From contig JAIXQS010000075.1 of NCBI GenBank assembly GCA_027485615.1, positions 1-37,496 of the forward strand: DNA of 37,496 nt, written 5' to 3'. The notes under the pieces were generated by a model. The model worked only from the letters and a program-made list of their open reading frames with translations. It made no database searches and had not been told where the DNA came from. This stretch comes from Verrucomicrobiaceae bacterium (GTDB lineage: Bacteria; Verrucomicrobiota; Verrucomicrobiia; Verrucomicrobiales; Akkermansiaceae). Both the position numbers and the translations under genes were made by a program. Shown piece after piece: positions 6,870 through 14,580 of the stretch (the stretch's first letter is position 1; each line of letters begins with the position of its first letter).

Positions 6870-8418
6870 AAAATTGAAAATAGATAAACCCCCTCGGTGC
6901 GCCGGGATTGGTGAGAATCAGGAAAATCATGACACCATGCAAAATCGGTTCTAGCGACGAGAGTTCCAGACGGCTTGAGAAGCGCTCGCGGTGTTCCTTT
7001 AGCCAGCCCCAAGCATGGTAGAGAACGACCGGAGTGCCATAAAACAGCAACGAGAAGATCGGCGGGCCGGAGAAGCCCGTCCGGCCGGAAAAAACCCCTT
7101 GGAAGAACGCCACGATGCTCCCCATATCCGGCATGAGGAAGGTGAGCCAGAGCGCCGTCACGATGTGAAATGTGAATACCCATTTTGCCATCGTGACGGC
7201 GATTTTGAATGTTGGATTTTGAATGTTGAATGGAGAAAGAGAATTGGCATTCGCGACGCCCGAAGGCTCTTTCATCCAAAATTTAAAATTCAAAATCCAA
7301 AATTTTGACCCAGAGGTGAACCTTTCCAGCGCCAGAAACAGCCCATGAAGGCTTCCCCATAGTGCGAATTTCCACTCCGCTCCATGCCAGAGACCACCGA
7401 GAAACATGACCAGGAAGAGGTTCAGGTAGGTGCGCCCCGGGCCCTTGCGGTTTCCGCCCAGCGGGATGTAGAGGTAGTCCCGCAGCCAACCCGAGAGCGA
7501 CATGTGCCAGCGCTTCCAGAACTCGGTGATGCTGGTGGACAGATAGGGGAAGTTGAAGTTGGTCGGGAAACGGTAACCGAACATCGCGGCCAGCCCGATG
7601 GCGATGAGCGAGTATCCGGCGAAATCCGCGAAGATCTGCAAGGTGTAACAATACAGCAGAGACAGCAGGTTGATCGGGCCTGTCGCCGCAAGGCTGGCGG
7701 CACCCAAGGTCAGACTTACAGTCCGTTCCGAGAGGTTGTCCGCCACGAATATCTTGAGAAAATAGCCGGTGATCAGCGCACGGATGACCAGCTTCCAGGG
7801 GATGTCTTCGATACGCTTTGCCGCGATCTGCGGCCAAAACTCCTTGGCCTTGACGATAGGTCCCGCCACGAGCTGCGGGAAAAACAGCAGGTAGAAACCG
7901 ATGTCACGCACCCCCTTGGCAAAGCGACCGCTTTTTGATCCGCCTGAAACCAAGGCTCCGCCCTCGCGCGTCACCTCGCCGCGGGCGACGTCCACGATCA
8001 TGCTGATGCCGTGGAAGGTGTAAAAAGAGATGCCGATAGGCAGTGGAATGGCTATGACCGCGTCCACCCAGTTCGGAGGCAGGAACGGAACCATTCCGAT
8101 CATGAAGGGCAGGTATTTGAAGATCCCCAGCAAGGCCAGATTCATGATCACGGCCAGCCGTGTCCAATGCATCACCTTTGCCTCATCGCCTGCTACTTTG
8201 TGCTGGATGATGCGCCCAGTGGCAATGCTGTTGCCGACGCATGAAATCGCCAACAAGCCGATTAGCTTAGGATCCTCCCACCCGTAAAAGATCACGCTGG
8301 CAACCAACGCTAGCGTAATCTGCCATGCCTTGCCATGATGCCCCCGCGACCAAGGTGCGTAATACAACGCGAAGGTGGCGACCAGTAGCACCAGAAATGA
8401 CCAAGAATTGAAAAGCAC
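6868..8418 (-). CDS. MBOAT family O-acyltransferase with in-frame insertion
   Basis: A 516-residue polytopic membrane protein, probably moving acyl (acetyl) groups across the inner membrane for polysaccharide O-acylation together with the SGNH protein. Hallmarks are the N-terminus FNSWSFLVLLVATFALYY, the region TEFWKRWHMSLSGWLRDY and GGLWHGAEWKFALWGSLHG with the presumed catalytic His. Start is GTG at 8418 and the N-terminus aligns with the family. After LALERF about 36 residues (WILNFKFWMKEPSG through FNIQNPTFKIA) are encoded by a palindromic AT-rich repeat at 7201-7308 that stays in frame and has no stop. A second copy of the first 54 codons occurs at 10.9-11.06 kb. Confidence 0.9.
   Translation of the reverse strand: MLFNSWSFLVLLVATFALYYAPWSRGHHGKAWQITLALVASVIFYGWEDPKLIGLLAISCVGNSIATGRIIQHKVAGDEAKVMHWTRLAVIMNLALLGIFKYLPFMIGMVPFLPPNWVDAVIAIPLPIGISFYTFHGISMIVDVARGEVTREGGALVSGGSKSGRFAKGVRDIGFYLLFFPQLVAGPIVKAKEFWPQIAAKRIEDIPWKLVIRALITGYFLKIFVADNLSERTVSLTLGAASLAATGPINLLSLLYCYTLQIFADFAGYSLIAIGLAAMFGYRFPTNFNFPYLSTSITEFWKRWHMSLSGWLRDYLYIPLGGNRKGPGRTYLNLFLVMFLGGLWHGAEWKFALWGSLHGLFLALERFTSGSKFWILNFKFWMKEPSGVANANSLSPFNIQNPTFKIAVTMAKWVFTFHIVTALWLTFLMPDMGSIVAFFQGVFSGRTGFSGPPIFSLLFYGTPVVLYHAWGWLKEHRERFSSRLELSSLEPILHGVMIFLILTNPGAPRGFIYFQF
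7201..7308. repeat. Heptad inverted repeat inserted inside the MBOAT gene
   Basis: The left arm runs as 7-bp units GATTTTG-AATGTTG-GATTTTG (from 7201). The right arm runs ATCCAAA-ATTTAAA-ATTCAAA-ATCCAAA (from about 7274). The arms are complementary, and the centre has GAAAGAG/CTCTTTC. The same type of AT-rich heptad repeat stands between genes at 16.95, 19.14, 20.0, 20.17 and 20.97 kb, so this looks like a mobile or expandable sequence that landed in a coding region without breaking the frame. Confidence 0.75.
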
Positions 8419-8519
8419 GGAATTTGAGGGTTTTTAACTTTTGAATTTGATAGGGTTGTGTGTGGCGCAAGGTATAATTTCCGATCCAAAAAGTTATTTT
8501 TAAGAAATTCAAGAAGGTG

Positions 8520-9527
8520 TCAAAACGGTGCGACCACCTCGTTTTCTATTATCAGTCTATCCCCCACTATTTCGCGGATTTGCCGAATGTATTCAAGATG
8601 CTCACTGGTGTGATGGCCGTTATTGATCAATGAATTAATTGTTTTATCGGAAAATGGCTGTTGACGGAATTTGATATTGAATCGCTTTACAGTGAAATCA
8701 TTGAGCCATTTTCGATTAATCGGAGATTCCCGTCTGAAAGGTTTGAATCTGTAATTCAGTCCCATATAGCACGCGGAGACCAATTTATAAAAAAGATCCC
8801 TCTCTCCCAGTGCACGATAAACAGAACCAACAAATAGACTGCCGAGATTCGGATACATATACTCGAGATACTTGTGCCTTTTAGAATGAAATAACTCCAT
8901 TTGTGAGTGGATTTCATGCTGATCTCCCTTATGTGCTTGAAAAAAGGCTCTCAAGATAATTCCAGGGTGACCACCCTGTTTGAATATCGAATCCCTGTGT
9001 GTGAGTTTTAAAGCTGAGGCAGATAGAGTCTCAAGTGAGCCATCTGGGTTAACGACTTCCACTCTGTCGAGTACTTGATCAATACTATAATTGAAGGCTC
9101 CTGCATTCATGAAAACCGCGCCTCCAATTGTGCCGGGGATGCCTTCTAGACCTGCAAAACCGACAATGCTATCATATAAAGCGTAACGTGATAAATCTGG
9201 AAGCAGACTTCCGGCTTCAGCAACAAGCATGCCGGTCTCTTTATCCGTATGCATGCCCGTAATGGCCTTAGTTGACAAAAGACATGTATAGTGTTCGTCA
9301 TCCAAAAAAAGTAAATTCGATGTTTCACCAATCACCTTGTAAGGCAATCGTGTCTGATGGAGTAAGTGAACCGTAGCAACAAGTTGATTTACGGTTGTGG
9401 GAGAAATAATCAAGTCGACCTCCCCACCAGATTTGAACCAAGAATATCCTTTAAGGGATACCCCTGCCGTAAAAGAGATTCCTGCTGCCTGTAGTTTGTT
9501 GCAAAGGATAGTGGATATTGGAGACAT
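8520..9527 (-). CDS. MurB-like FAD-dependent UDP-enolpyruvyl reductase
   Basis: A 335-residue protein resembling UDP-N-acetylmuramate dehydrogenase. IGETSNLLF (residues 66-74) and GLEGIPGTIGGAVFMNAGA (126-144) form the FAD site. HRDSIFK (R178), LGSLF (S230) and the C-terminal IIENEVV (E328/E330) match the catalytic Arg, Ser/proton donor and Glu of MurB. The segment between S230 and the C-terminus (GSLF...VKRFNIKFRQQPFSDKTINSLINNG) diverges from housekeeping MurB. Its AT-rich base use contrasts with neighbouring genes. In a cluster without cell-wall genes it is more likely a paralogue acting on a sugar nucleotide for the surface glycan. Confidence 0.8.
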   Translation of the reverse strand: MSPISTILCNKLQAAGISFTAGVSLKGYSWFKSGGEVDLIISPTTVNQLVATVHLLHQTRLPYKVIGETSNLLFLDDEHYTCLLSTKAITGMHTDKETGMLVAEAGSLLPDLSRYALYDSIVGFAGLEGIPGTIGGAVFMNAGAFNYSIDQVLDRVEVVNPDGSLETLSASALKLTHRDSIFKQGGHPGIILRAFFQAHKGDQHEIHSQMELFHSKRHKYLEYMYPNLGSLFVGSVYRALGERDLFYKLVSACYMGLNYRFKPFRRESPINRKWLNDFTVKRFNIKFRQQPFSDKTINSLINNGHHTSEHLEYIRQIREIVGDRLIIENEVVAPF

Positions 9528-9566
9528 GATTACAAATGTGAGGCGTTAAAAATAATTTTCTACGAA

Positions 9567-10667
9567 TTATTCCACAAGTGCGGATCGTAGATATTCGCGA
9601 GAAGAAGCCACTTGGGCGATTATGGAATCTCGCGCAGTGGGTGGCTGTTTTTGAAGCAACCATCCAGTTTTTTTGTTTCGAAGATCACCTACGTCACGGA
9701 CAATGCGGTCTTCCATGCCGATGCCGGAGAGAAGATCCTCCATCCGTGCGTTCCTGTGGGAATGAGCGATTGTGACGAAGGGAACACCAAATTTCACAGC
9801 AAAAGCCGTGGCGTGGAATGAATTGGTGACAACCAACGCAGCATGGCGGATCCAGCCAAGAAACTCGCCAGGGCCTGAATCTATGGCCAACTTGATGCGA
9901 CAGGTTGCAGCAAACAGGCCCGCTTTTCCGAGAACGACGACTGGCATACTCAATGTCTTCGAGAGGTGTTTGACAATCGCGGCGGTTCTGGCGCTGCTCT
10001 CAAGCGAGTAAAAGGCAATGTAAGGGGATTTGATGTCGGGCTTTTTCTCAAGGTCCTCCCATGTTTTATCATCCACCAGAAATACCGGATCAATAACTTT
10101 GGTGACAGCTTTTCCCGTAAGATCGGCCACCAGTTTACGCCCACATTCCTCCCTCACCGAAAGGTGTTGGAAACGCACCAGATAATCACGGACTTCGTTT
10201 TTGTATTCATCCGGAATCTCGCTGTTTCCAAAACTCGGAGCATAGGAAATGAGCGGGATATTCCTTGGCGCACAAGCTCCATAAAACAATTTTACGATTC
10301 CGCTTTGTAGGTTCCAGATCTGATCGCTTCCAAACACATAGGCCGTCACCTCTGGAGGGTTTTCCTGAAGTTCATCTGTGTTTTCGTACCTTCGGGTAAT
10401 TAAAAGATGATCAGCAAGAAACTTCTCGAAATGATTGAAGCGTGCGTCCAGCTTTGCTTTCAGCATGAGATAAAAAATCTTGGATGCGATTCCCCTGACA
10501 CTGCGAATATTTTCACGGTTATATTTAGAGATATATGTGAATGAAGGTCTCACATGCACGTGACGTGGTGAGTGGCCCATGCGTAGAAGTTCATGCTGGA
10601 TCGCAAAAGCCTGTAGCATGGCTCCGTAATTGTGACCGAAGTGATAGGTAATAATGCCGATTTTCAT
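9567..10667 (-). CDS. Polysaccharide pyruvyl transferase family protein
   Basis: A 366-residue protein starting MKIGIITYHFGHNYGAMLQA, the N-terminal motif of the CsaB/PssM-like pyruvyl transferase family (GT-B-like fold). It also has YVFGSDQIWNLQSG (around residue 105), ISYAPSFGNSEIP and VTNSFHATAFAVKFGVPF near residue 295, all family hallmarks. It would transfer pyruvate from PEP to a sugar as a ketal, giving the glycan negative charge. Start ATG at 10667 matches the family. The longer frame to 10745 runs into the chimeric remnant and is rejected. Confidence 0.85.
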   Translation of the reverse strand: MKIGIITYHFGHNYGAMLQAFAIQHELLRMGHSPRHVHVRPSFTYISKYNRENIRSVRGIASKIFYLMLKAKLDARFNHFEKFLADHLLITRRYENTDELQENPPEVTAYVFGSDQIWNLQSGIVKLFYGACAPRNIPLISYAPSFGNSEIPDEYKNEVRDYLVRFQHLSVREECGRKLVADLTGKAVTKVIDPVFLVDDKTWEDLEKKPDIKSPYIAFYSLESSARTAAIVKHLSKTLSMPVVVLGKAGLFAATCRIKLAIDSGPGEFLGWIRHAALVVTNSFHATAFAVKFGVPFVTIAHSHRNARMEDLLSGIGMEDRIVRDVGDLRNKKTGWLLQKQPPTARDSIIAQVASSREYLRSALVE

Positions 10668-10744
10668 GATATTAGAGTTTAGTGATATTGGATTGTATTT
10701 GGCATGAAGTTCGCGACTGCTCTCTCGCAACAAACATCCTGCCA

Positions 10745-11062
10745 CTATTTAACAGTAGCTATATGACGACTGAAGAGTTCTTCAGGGTCTGCGAGGAGAT
10801 GTTTCAATAACGGCCGGAGTTGAGACCAGTCGCTGAGCTGGATGATTGGGCTATCCTTATAGAAACGGTTTGCCGGAAGCGGAGCCGAGATCACAACACA
10901 GCCGATGAGCTTCGGATCTTCCCAGCCGTAAAAGATCACGCTGGCAGCCAACGCCAGTGTGATCTGCCATGCATTGCCATTCCGTCCACGCGACCAAGGC
11001 GCGTAATACAACGCGAAGGTGGCGACCAGCAGCACCAGAAATGACCAAGAATTGAAAAGCAT
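10745..11062 (-). pseudogene. Chimeric remnant: MBOAT N-terminus fused to exostosin-like GT C-terminus
   Basis: A 105-codon open frame. Residues 1-54 match the first 54 residues of the MBOAT protein at 6868-8418 (50 of 54 identical by eye). Residues 55-102 (CVVISAPLPANRFYKDSPII...) match residues from about 236 of the exostosin-like protein at 11223-12215 (35 of 48 identical over the part compared). The join is near 10900-10903, at a short shared CAGCC/AAGCC. It has an ATG and a stop but could make only one and a half membrane segments plus a GT tail, so it is probably a deletion scar of duplicated genes. A new function for the fusion cannot be excluded. Confidence 0.8.
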
Positions 11063-11067
11063 AAAAA

Positions 11068-11243
11068 GGTAAGGCGTGGCGGCTCGCCGCGCTTTGGAAG
11101 CCGCCGAATGGCGGCACGGGCTTATCGTGAAACGGGGAGTCCTTGAGGAAGAGGAAGAGTTAGCCTCCTACGTCGCTGCGCTATGAAGGATAAGTCCGGC
11201 GGAAGAATTTGAAGTGGGCGGATCAGGCTGAGTCCGCCCTACC
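11068..11243 (+). repeat. REP-type element with nested insert
   Basis: A class A-like element: GGTAAGGCGTGGCGGCTCGCC at the left, CCGCCGAATGGCGGC in the centre and GCTGAGTCCGCCCTACC at the right. The central AGCCTC...CGGCGGAAG motif is split by about 27 bp (CTACGTCGCTGCGCTATGAA), a motif also present at 16.41-16.50 kb. The exostosin-like gene reads into the right end, so its last residues AQGRADSA come from the repeat. Confidence 0.75.
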
Positions 11244-12215
11244 TTGCGCACCGGTTCCCGCTGAATGGCGGGATGACTCCCGGCCTCGCTGGATTATCCC
11301 CGCCATATAACGTGCGATGGCAGGTTCCGAAGCTACGTTTTCCCACCATTCCCGCATGGCGAGATGGCGTTGCAGGAGTTCCGCCGGATCGGCGAGAAGG
11401 CGATCAAGGAGAGGCCTAAGTTCCGACCAGTCCTCTAACTGGATAATGGGGCTGCCCTCATAAAAAGGGATGGCGGGCAAGGGTGCGGAAATAATCACGC
11501 AGCCCATTCGCATGGCCTCCCAGTGGCGGATCGTCTCATGGCTCACGAAGCCGGGCGGGCAGATCGCAATCTGAGTGTTCGCGAGTATCCGGGCGTATTC
11601 CTCCGGGGGGTAACCCTTCCCGAACCACTCGGTGAATTGAATGATGCTACCGGGTATCTGTCCCGAGAACTCGCGCTTGCGGCAGAATTTCTCGACAAAC
11701 CGACGTGCTAATTCCCGGAGATGCTGATTGGGTAGATTGCGCCGCAGAAGCCAGAACAGGCGGTTGAACTGCTTGTAGAGGTCGATGCGATTTCGGTTCA
11801 GGTAGCCGGAGAAAAACACGGTGTGTGTGCGGCGCTCGAAGGGGACGGGATCCTCCGTCCCGGCTGCCGCGAAGTAACCGATGGGAAAAGGGTGCCATGA
11901 ATCCCCTGGCGAAGGCTTCCCGTACGCCCGGAACACCCTTTCGTAGCCCGGAAAACGTTGTAGAGGGAAGAGTCCTTTTTCGTCGCAGATCAGAATCAGG
12001 ATTCGCTTCAGGCCACCGGGATCCAAGGAGATAGGGCGTTCATCCCTCTCGCCGAATTTCCAGCGGTGAAGCACGAACGTAAATTCATGGAACCTATCTC
12101 CAAGTTCGCGCTCAAGTTCCGCAAAAATCCTTTGCAAGAAAAGGGATTCCCCGGAGGCATGAGGCGGCTGTCCCAAGCTGTCGAGGACGTTTGGGGGCAA
12201 GGGGTCGGGATTCAT
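11223..12215 (-). CDS. Exostosin-like glycosyltransferase
   Basis: A 330-residue protein related to the exostosin/GT47-type domain. ICPPGFVSHETIRHWEAMRMG (around 216-236) followed by CVIISAPLP and SPIIQLEDWSEL is the nucleotide-sugar binding region in that family. FFSGYLNRNR is the usual mid-protein strand. It is cytoplasmic by composition. The final twelve residues are repeat-encoded (see the element ending at 11243). A diverged second copy of its C-terminal region sits in the chimeric remnant just downstream. Donor and acceptor are unknown. Confidence 0.75.
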   Translation of the reverse strand: MNPDPLPPNVLDSLGQPPHASGESLFLQRIFAELERELGDRFHEFTFVLHRWKFGERDERPISLDPGGLKRILILICDEKGLFPLQRFPGYERVFRAYGKPSPGDSWHPFPIGYFAAAGTEDPVPFERRTHTVFFSGYLNRNRIDLYKQFNRLFWLLRRNLPNQHLRELARRFVEKFCRKREFSGQIPGSIIQFTEWFGKGYPPEEYARILANTQIAICPPGFVSHETIRHWEAMRMGCVIISAPLPAIPFYEGSPIIQLEDWSELRPLLDRLLADPAELLQRHLAMREWWENVASEPAIARYMAGIIQRGRESSRHSAGTGAQGRADSA

Positions 12216-12346
12216 TTTTGGAAATTGTGTAGATTATTCGGAGATATCCCCGGAAGAATCATGCACGGCGTGTAACCCGCATACGTCGCATCTATTGGAG
12301 GGAATGTGTACGGTGAGGCTCGTATCGTGCAACAGCACGGATACGG

Positions 12347-13303
12347 CTATTCCTTTGCCAAAATCCTTCGGCGCAGTCTTCCTCCAAGGCCTTTCACACA
12401 GGCGAATATGATCACGGGAAGCCTGGAGATCCAAGCGATGCGGGCGCCAACCGTGCTGTCTGACCGAAACATGGGCCCCAAGTGATCAGACCTGTAAGTA
12501 TGATGCGTCTTGAAGCTGTGAAACCGATCCGGCAAGTTGAAACCGAAAGCCTCCGGATCCACGGGTATGAAGTGGGATGCGATGAATTTTTCGGAACGCA
12601 TCAGCAGCAGGGCGTTGACCGTGGTGATGATTTTCACGCTCTCACAAATGCCATGGTTTCTCAGCATGGTAAGTATCAGCCTTTGCTCTGCGTTGATCGC
12701 TTTGCGGGATATCGCTCCTTCTGCGCCGCTGCATTTTCTTTTATTATCTTCCTCAAAGAGGCGCTGAATCTCTCCGAAAGGAATATCCCACAATTTCTGA
12801 ACATCCTCTCGCCGTCCGAACGCAAAAAAATCGGACACCCAATATGGAGAGGGGCAATGGAGTGGATTCGGCGTGAAAATCGCGCTGACGAGGATTCTCT
12901 CGTCGAAAACAACCGGTTTCATTCCCTTTGATCGGTAGCTCTCCCAACATGCTAGAAATGCGGATGATGTGAGTGCGGTGTCGGAACGTAGTTTCAGCGC
13001 GTAGCGGCGGGTGGCCTTTAATAAACCAGCATTACTCGACCGGATCTGCCTAAAAATGTTGGCTGAGGACGAGAGAGTCCCGTCGGATGACACGCCGGGG
13101 TCTTCGCTAAGAACCAGTTTGTCATATGTCAATCCATTCAAATCCTGTCCACGCCATGTGGAAAGGATCAGTTCAGCGCCTGGTAGGATAGCACGAACAC
13201 TACCCACAACTTCGCCGGTGCTGGGGGAACTACGTTGATCCTGACATCGACTGCCCACCACCGGCCCCTGGATCACGACGGATATCTCACTAGAGTGTAT
13301 CAT
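12347..13303 (-). CDS. WavE-like lipopolysaccharide synthesis protein
   Basis: A 318-residue protein with the WavE-family opening ISVVIQGPVVG (residues 7-17), then LPGAELILSTWRGQD and YDKLVLSEDPG. The middle has LLKATRRYALKLRSDTAL, the RSD segment taken as the DxD-equivalent, and YWVSDFFAFGRREDVQKLW. WavE of Vibrio cholerae takes part in LPS core synthesis and the family is treated as glycosyltransferase-like. The activity of this member is inferred from family only. About 130 bp separate it from the GT above and 110 bp from the next gene. No clear promoter is seen. Confidence 0.85.
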   Translation of the reverse strand: MIHSSEISVVIQGPVVGSRCQDQRSSPSTGEVVGSVRAILPGAELILSTWRGQDLNGLTYDKLVLSEDPGVSSDGTLSSSANIFRQIRSSNAGLLKATRRYALKLRSDTALTSSAFLACWESYRSKGMKPVVFDERILVSAIFTPNPLHCPSPYWVSDFFAFGRREDVQKLWDIPFGEIQRLFEEDNKRKCSGAEGAISRKAINAEQRLILTMLRNHGICESVKIITTVNALLLMRSEKFIASHFIPVDPEAFGFNLPDRFHSFKTHHTYRSDHLGPMFRSDSTVGARIAWISRLPVIIFACVKGLGGRLRRRILAKE

Positions 13304-13413
13304 CTCTATGCTTTTGGATTTTAGATGTAGCAGCCCATCAATGGTAATCTCGTAGCTCTTGAATGCTAGGTATTTGCTTTTGACTGATATTGGCCATGGC
13401 TACGACAGGCGCA

Positions 13414-14139
13414 TCACAACTGATCGGGATAGTTTTTTAAAAATAAGTTATATTCCAGTGGCGTGCCTAGAATCCAGTGCTGTTGACAAATATCCAAAAC
13501 GAACCTAGCGCCCCGGGCGATCAGACGGTTATAGAGTGGGGCAACATAAAATTCACCTTTTTCCCTGTCATTAGCCGCGATGGCATCATGAGCTACTTCC
13601 AGAAAATCCTGAGTAGATGAGAAGTGATACAAACCTGTGAGAGCGTGAGGAGAAATTACGATTTTTTCTCTCACTTCATCCACGTAGCCATGCTCGTCGA
13701 GATGTGCGAAACTGAATCGCGGCTCTTTCGATTCAAAAGCTCCGAGGAGACCATTATGCCGATTATCGAGTAATAACTCTCTCAATCCTTGAGAGCGAAA
13801 TGCCGTATCAATATTAAAAATCAAAAGACCTTTCGTTAAATCCATCAATGGCGCGGCCATTGCTACCGTCTCAGCCTGACCGCGAGTGGTGTGCTCTAAC
13901 CAAAGAAATTCCAGCGGCTGTTCGGGGTAGATGTTACGAATCATGTCCTCTAGCGAAAATGTATCACGATGTTGCTTTAGCCCAACAAAAATTAGTCGGG
14001 TCGCTAGATCAAGAGGCAATGAATCGACGCTCCATTCCAATAATGTCTTTCCGTGTGCAAGCAATAGAGGTTTAGGCAGAGCATAACCCAATTCACTGAA
14101 TCGACTGCCTAGTCCGGCCATGGGAATGATAAAATTCAT
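13414..14139 (-). CDS. Sugar-phosphate nucleotidyltransferase
   Basis: A 241-residue NTP-transferase. FIIPMAGLGSRFSELGYALP (residues 3-22) contains the G-x-G-x-R nucleotide loop, followed by the catalytic Lys in PKPLLL. LLIFNIDTAF near residue 112 has the metal-binding Asp. It would form an NDP-linked precursor from a phosphorylated substrate. It is the last gene of a three-gene set with the HAD phosphatase and the kinase fusion upstream (46-bp and 2-bp gaps), so the three probably make one activated building block. Which one cannot be read from the sequence. Confidence 0.85.
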   Translation of the reverse strand: MNFIIPMAGLGSRFSELGYALPKPLLLAHGKTLLEWSVDSLPLDLATRLIFVGLKQHRDTFSLEDMIRNIYPEQPLEFLWLEHTTRGQAETVAMAAPLMDLTKGLLIFNIDTAFRSQGLRELLLDNRHNGLLGAFESKEPRFSFAHLDEHGYVDEVREKIVISPHALTGLYHFSSTQDFLEVAHDAIAANDREKGEFYVAPLYNRLIARGARFVLDICQQHWILGTPLEYNLFLKNYPDQL

Positions 14140-14185
14140 GACTGATTTAAATTTCAGATGCTATATTGGCAATCGGGCGATGGCC

Positions 14186-14578
14186 TTAGACATTGCCTCC
14201 AGCTCCGGCAATTTCTTCGCAATTATGCGGAAGATTCGACCCATCATCTGCGATCGCCTGCCAATCTTGGAAGCGGAAGCCATTGTCATCGATGTAAATT
14301 TGCGCCCAAGGTTTGCCAAAATAAATTTCATCGAAGGGGACTCCATGATCTTCTAACCAATCAAGGGTATCCTTTGCGATACGAGCATTAACTAGACCAA
14401 CATTAGCGCCACATGTTTTCATGTGACGTGCCGTTTGAATAATGATATAGTGTCCGGCAGATTTCAAAGACCGGACTTTTTCAACGGCTCCCGGCAGAGG
14501 TGAAAGAGTGCGATAGGTTTGTCCGGGTTTTTTTAACTCGGCAATAACGCCGTCGAGGTCTAAGCAGATTCTAGTCAT
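14186..14578 (-). CDS. Small HAD-superfamily phosphatase
   Basis: A 130-residue protein with HAD motif I CLDLDGVIAELKK (nucleophile D7, acid/base D9), motif II IIQTARHMKT (Thr) and motif IV IYIDDNGFRF (paired Asp). There is no large cap domain. This compact form occurs in capsule and LPS clusters. It likely removes a phosphate from a sugar or polyol phosphate. It starts 2 bp after the kinase fusion stop, so the two are co-transcribed. Confidence 0.85.
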   Translation of the reverse strand: MTRICLDLDGVIAELKKPGQTYRTLSPLPGAVEKVRSLKSAGHYIIIQTARHMKTCGANVGLVNARIAKDTLDWLEDHGVPFDEIYFGKPWAQIYIDDNGFRFQDWQAIADDGSNLPHNCEEIAGAGGNV

Positions 14579-14580
14579 AT

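Noticed and set aside
13304..13413. Possible small gene or RNA between WavE and the nucleotidyltransferase
   Set aside because: Only 110 bp, with no open frame, hairpin or promoter that I could support.
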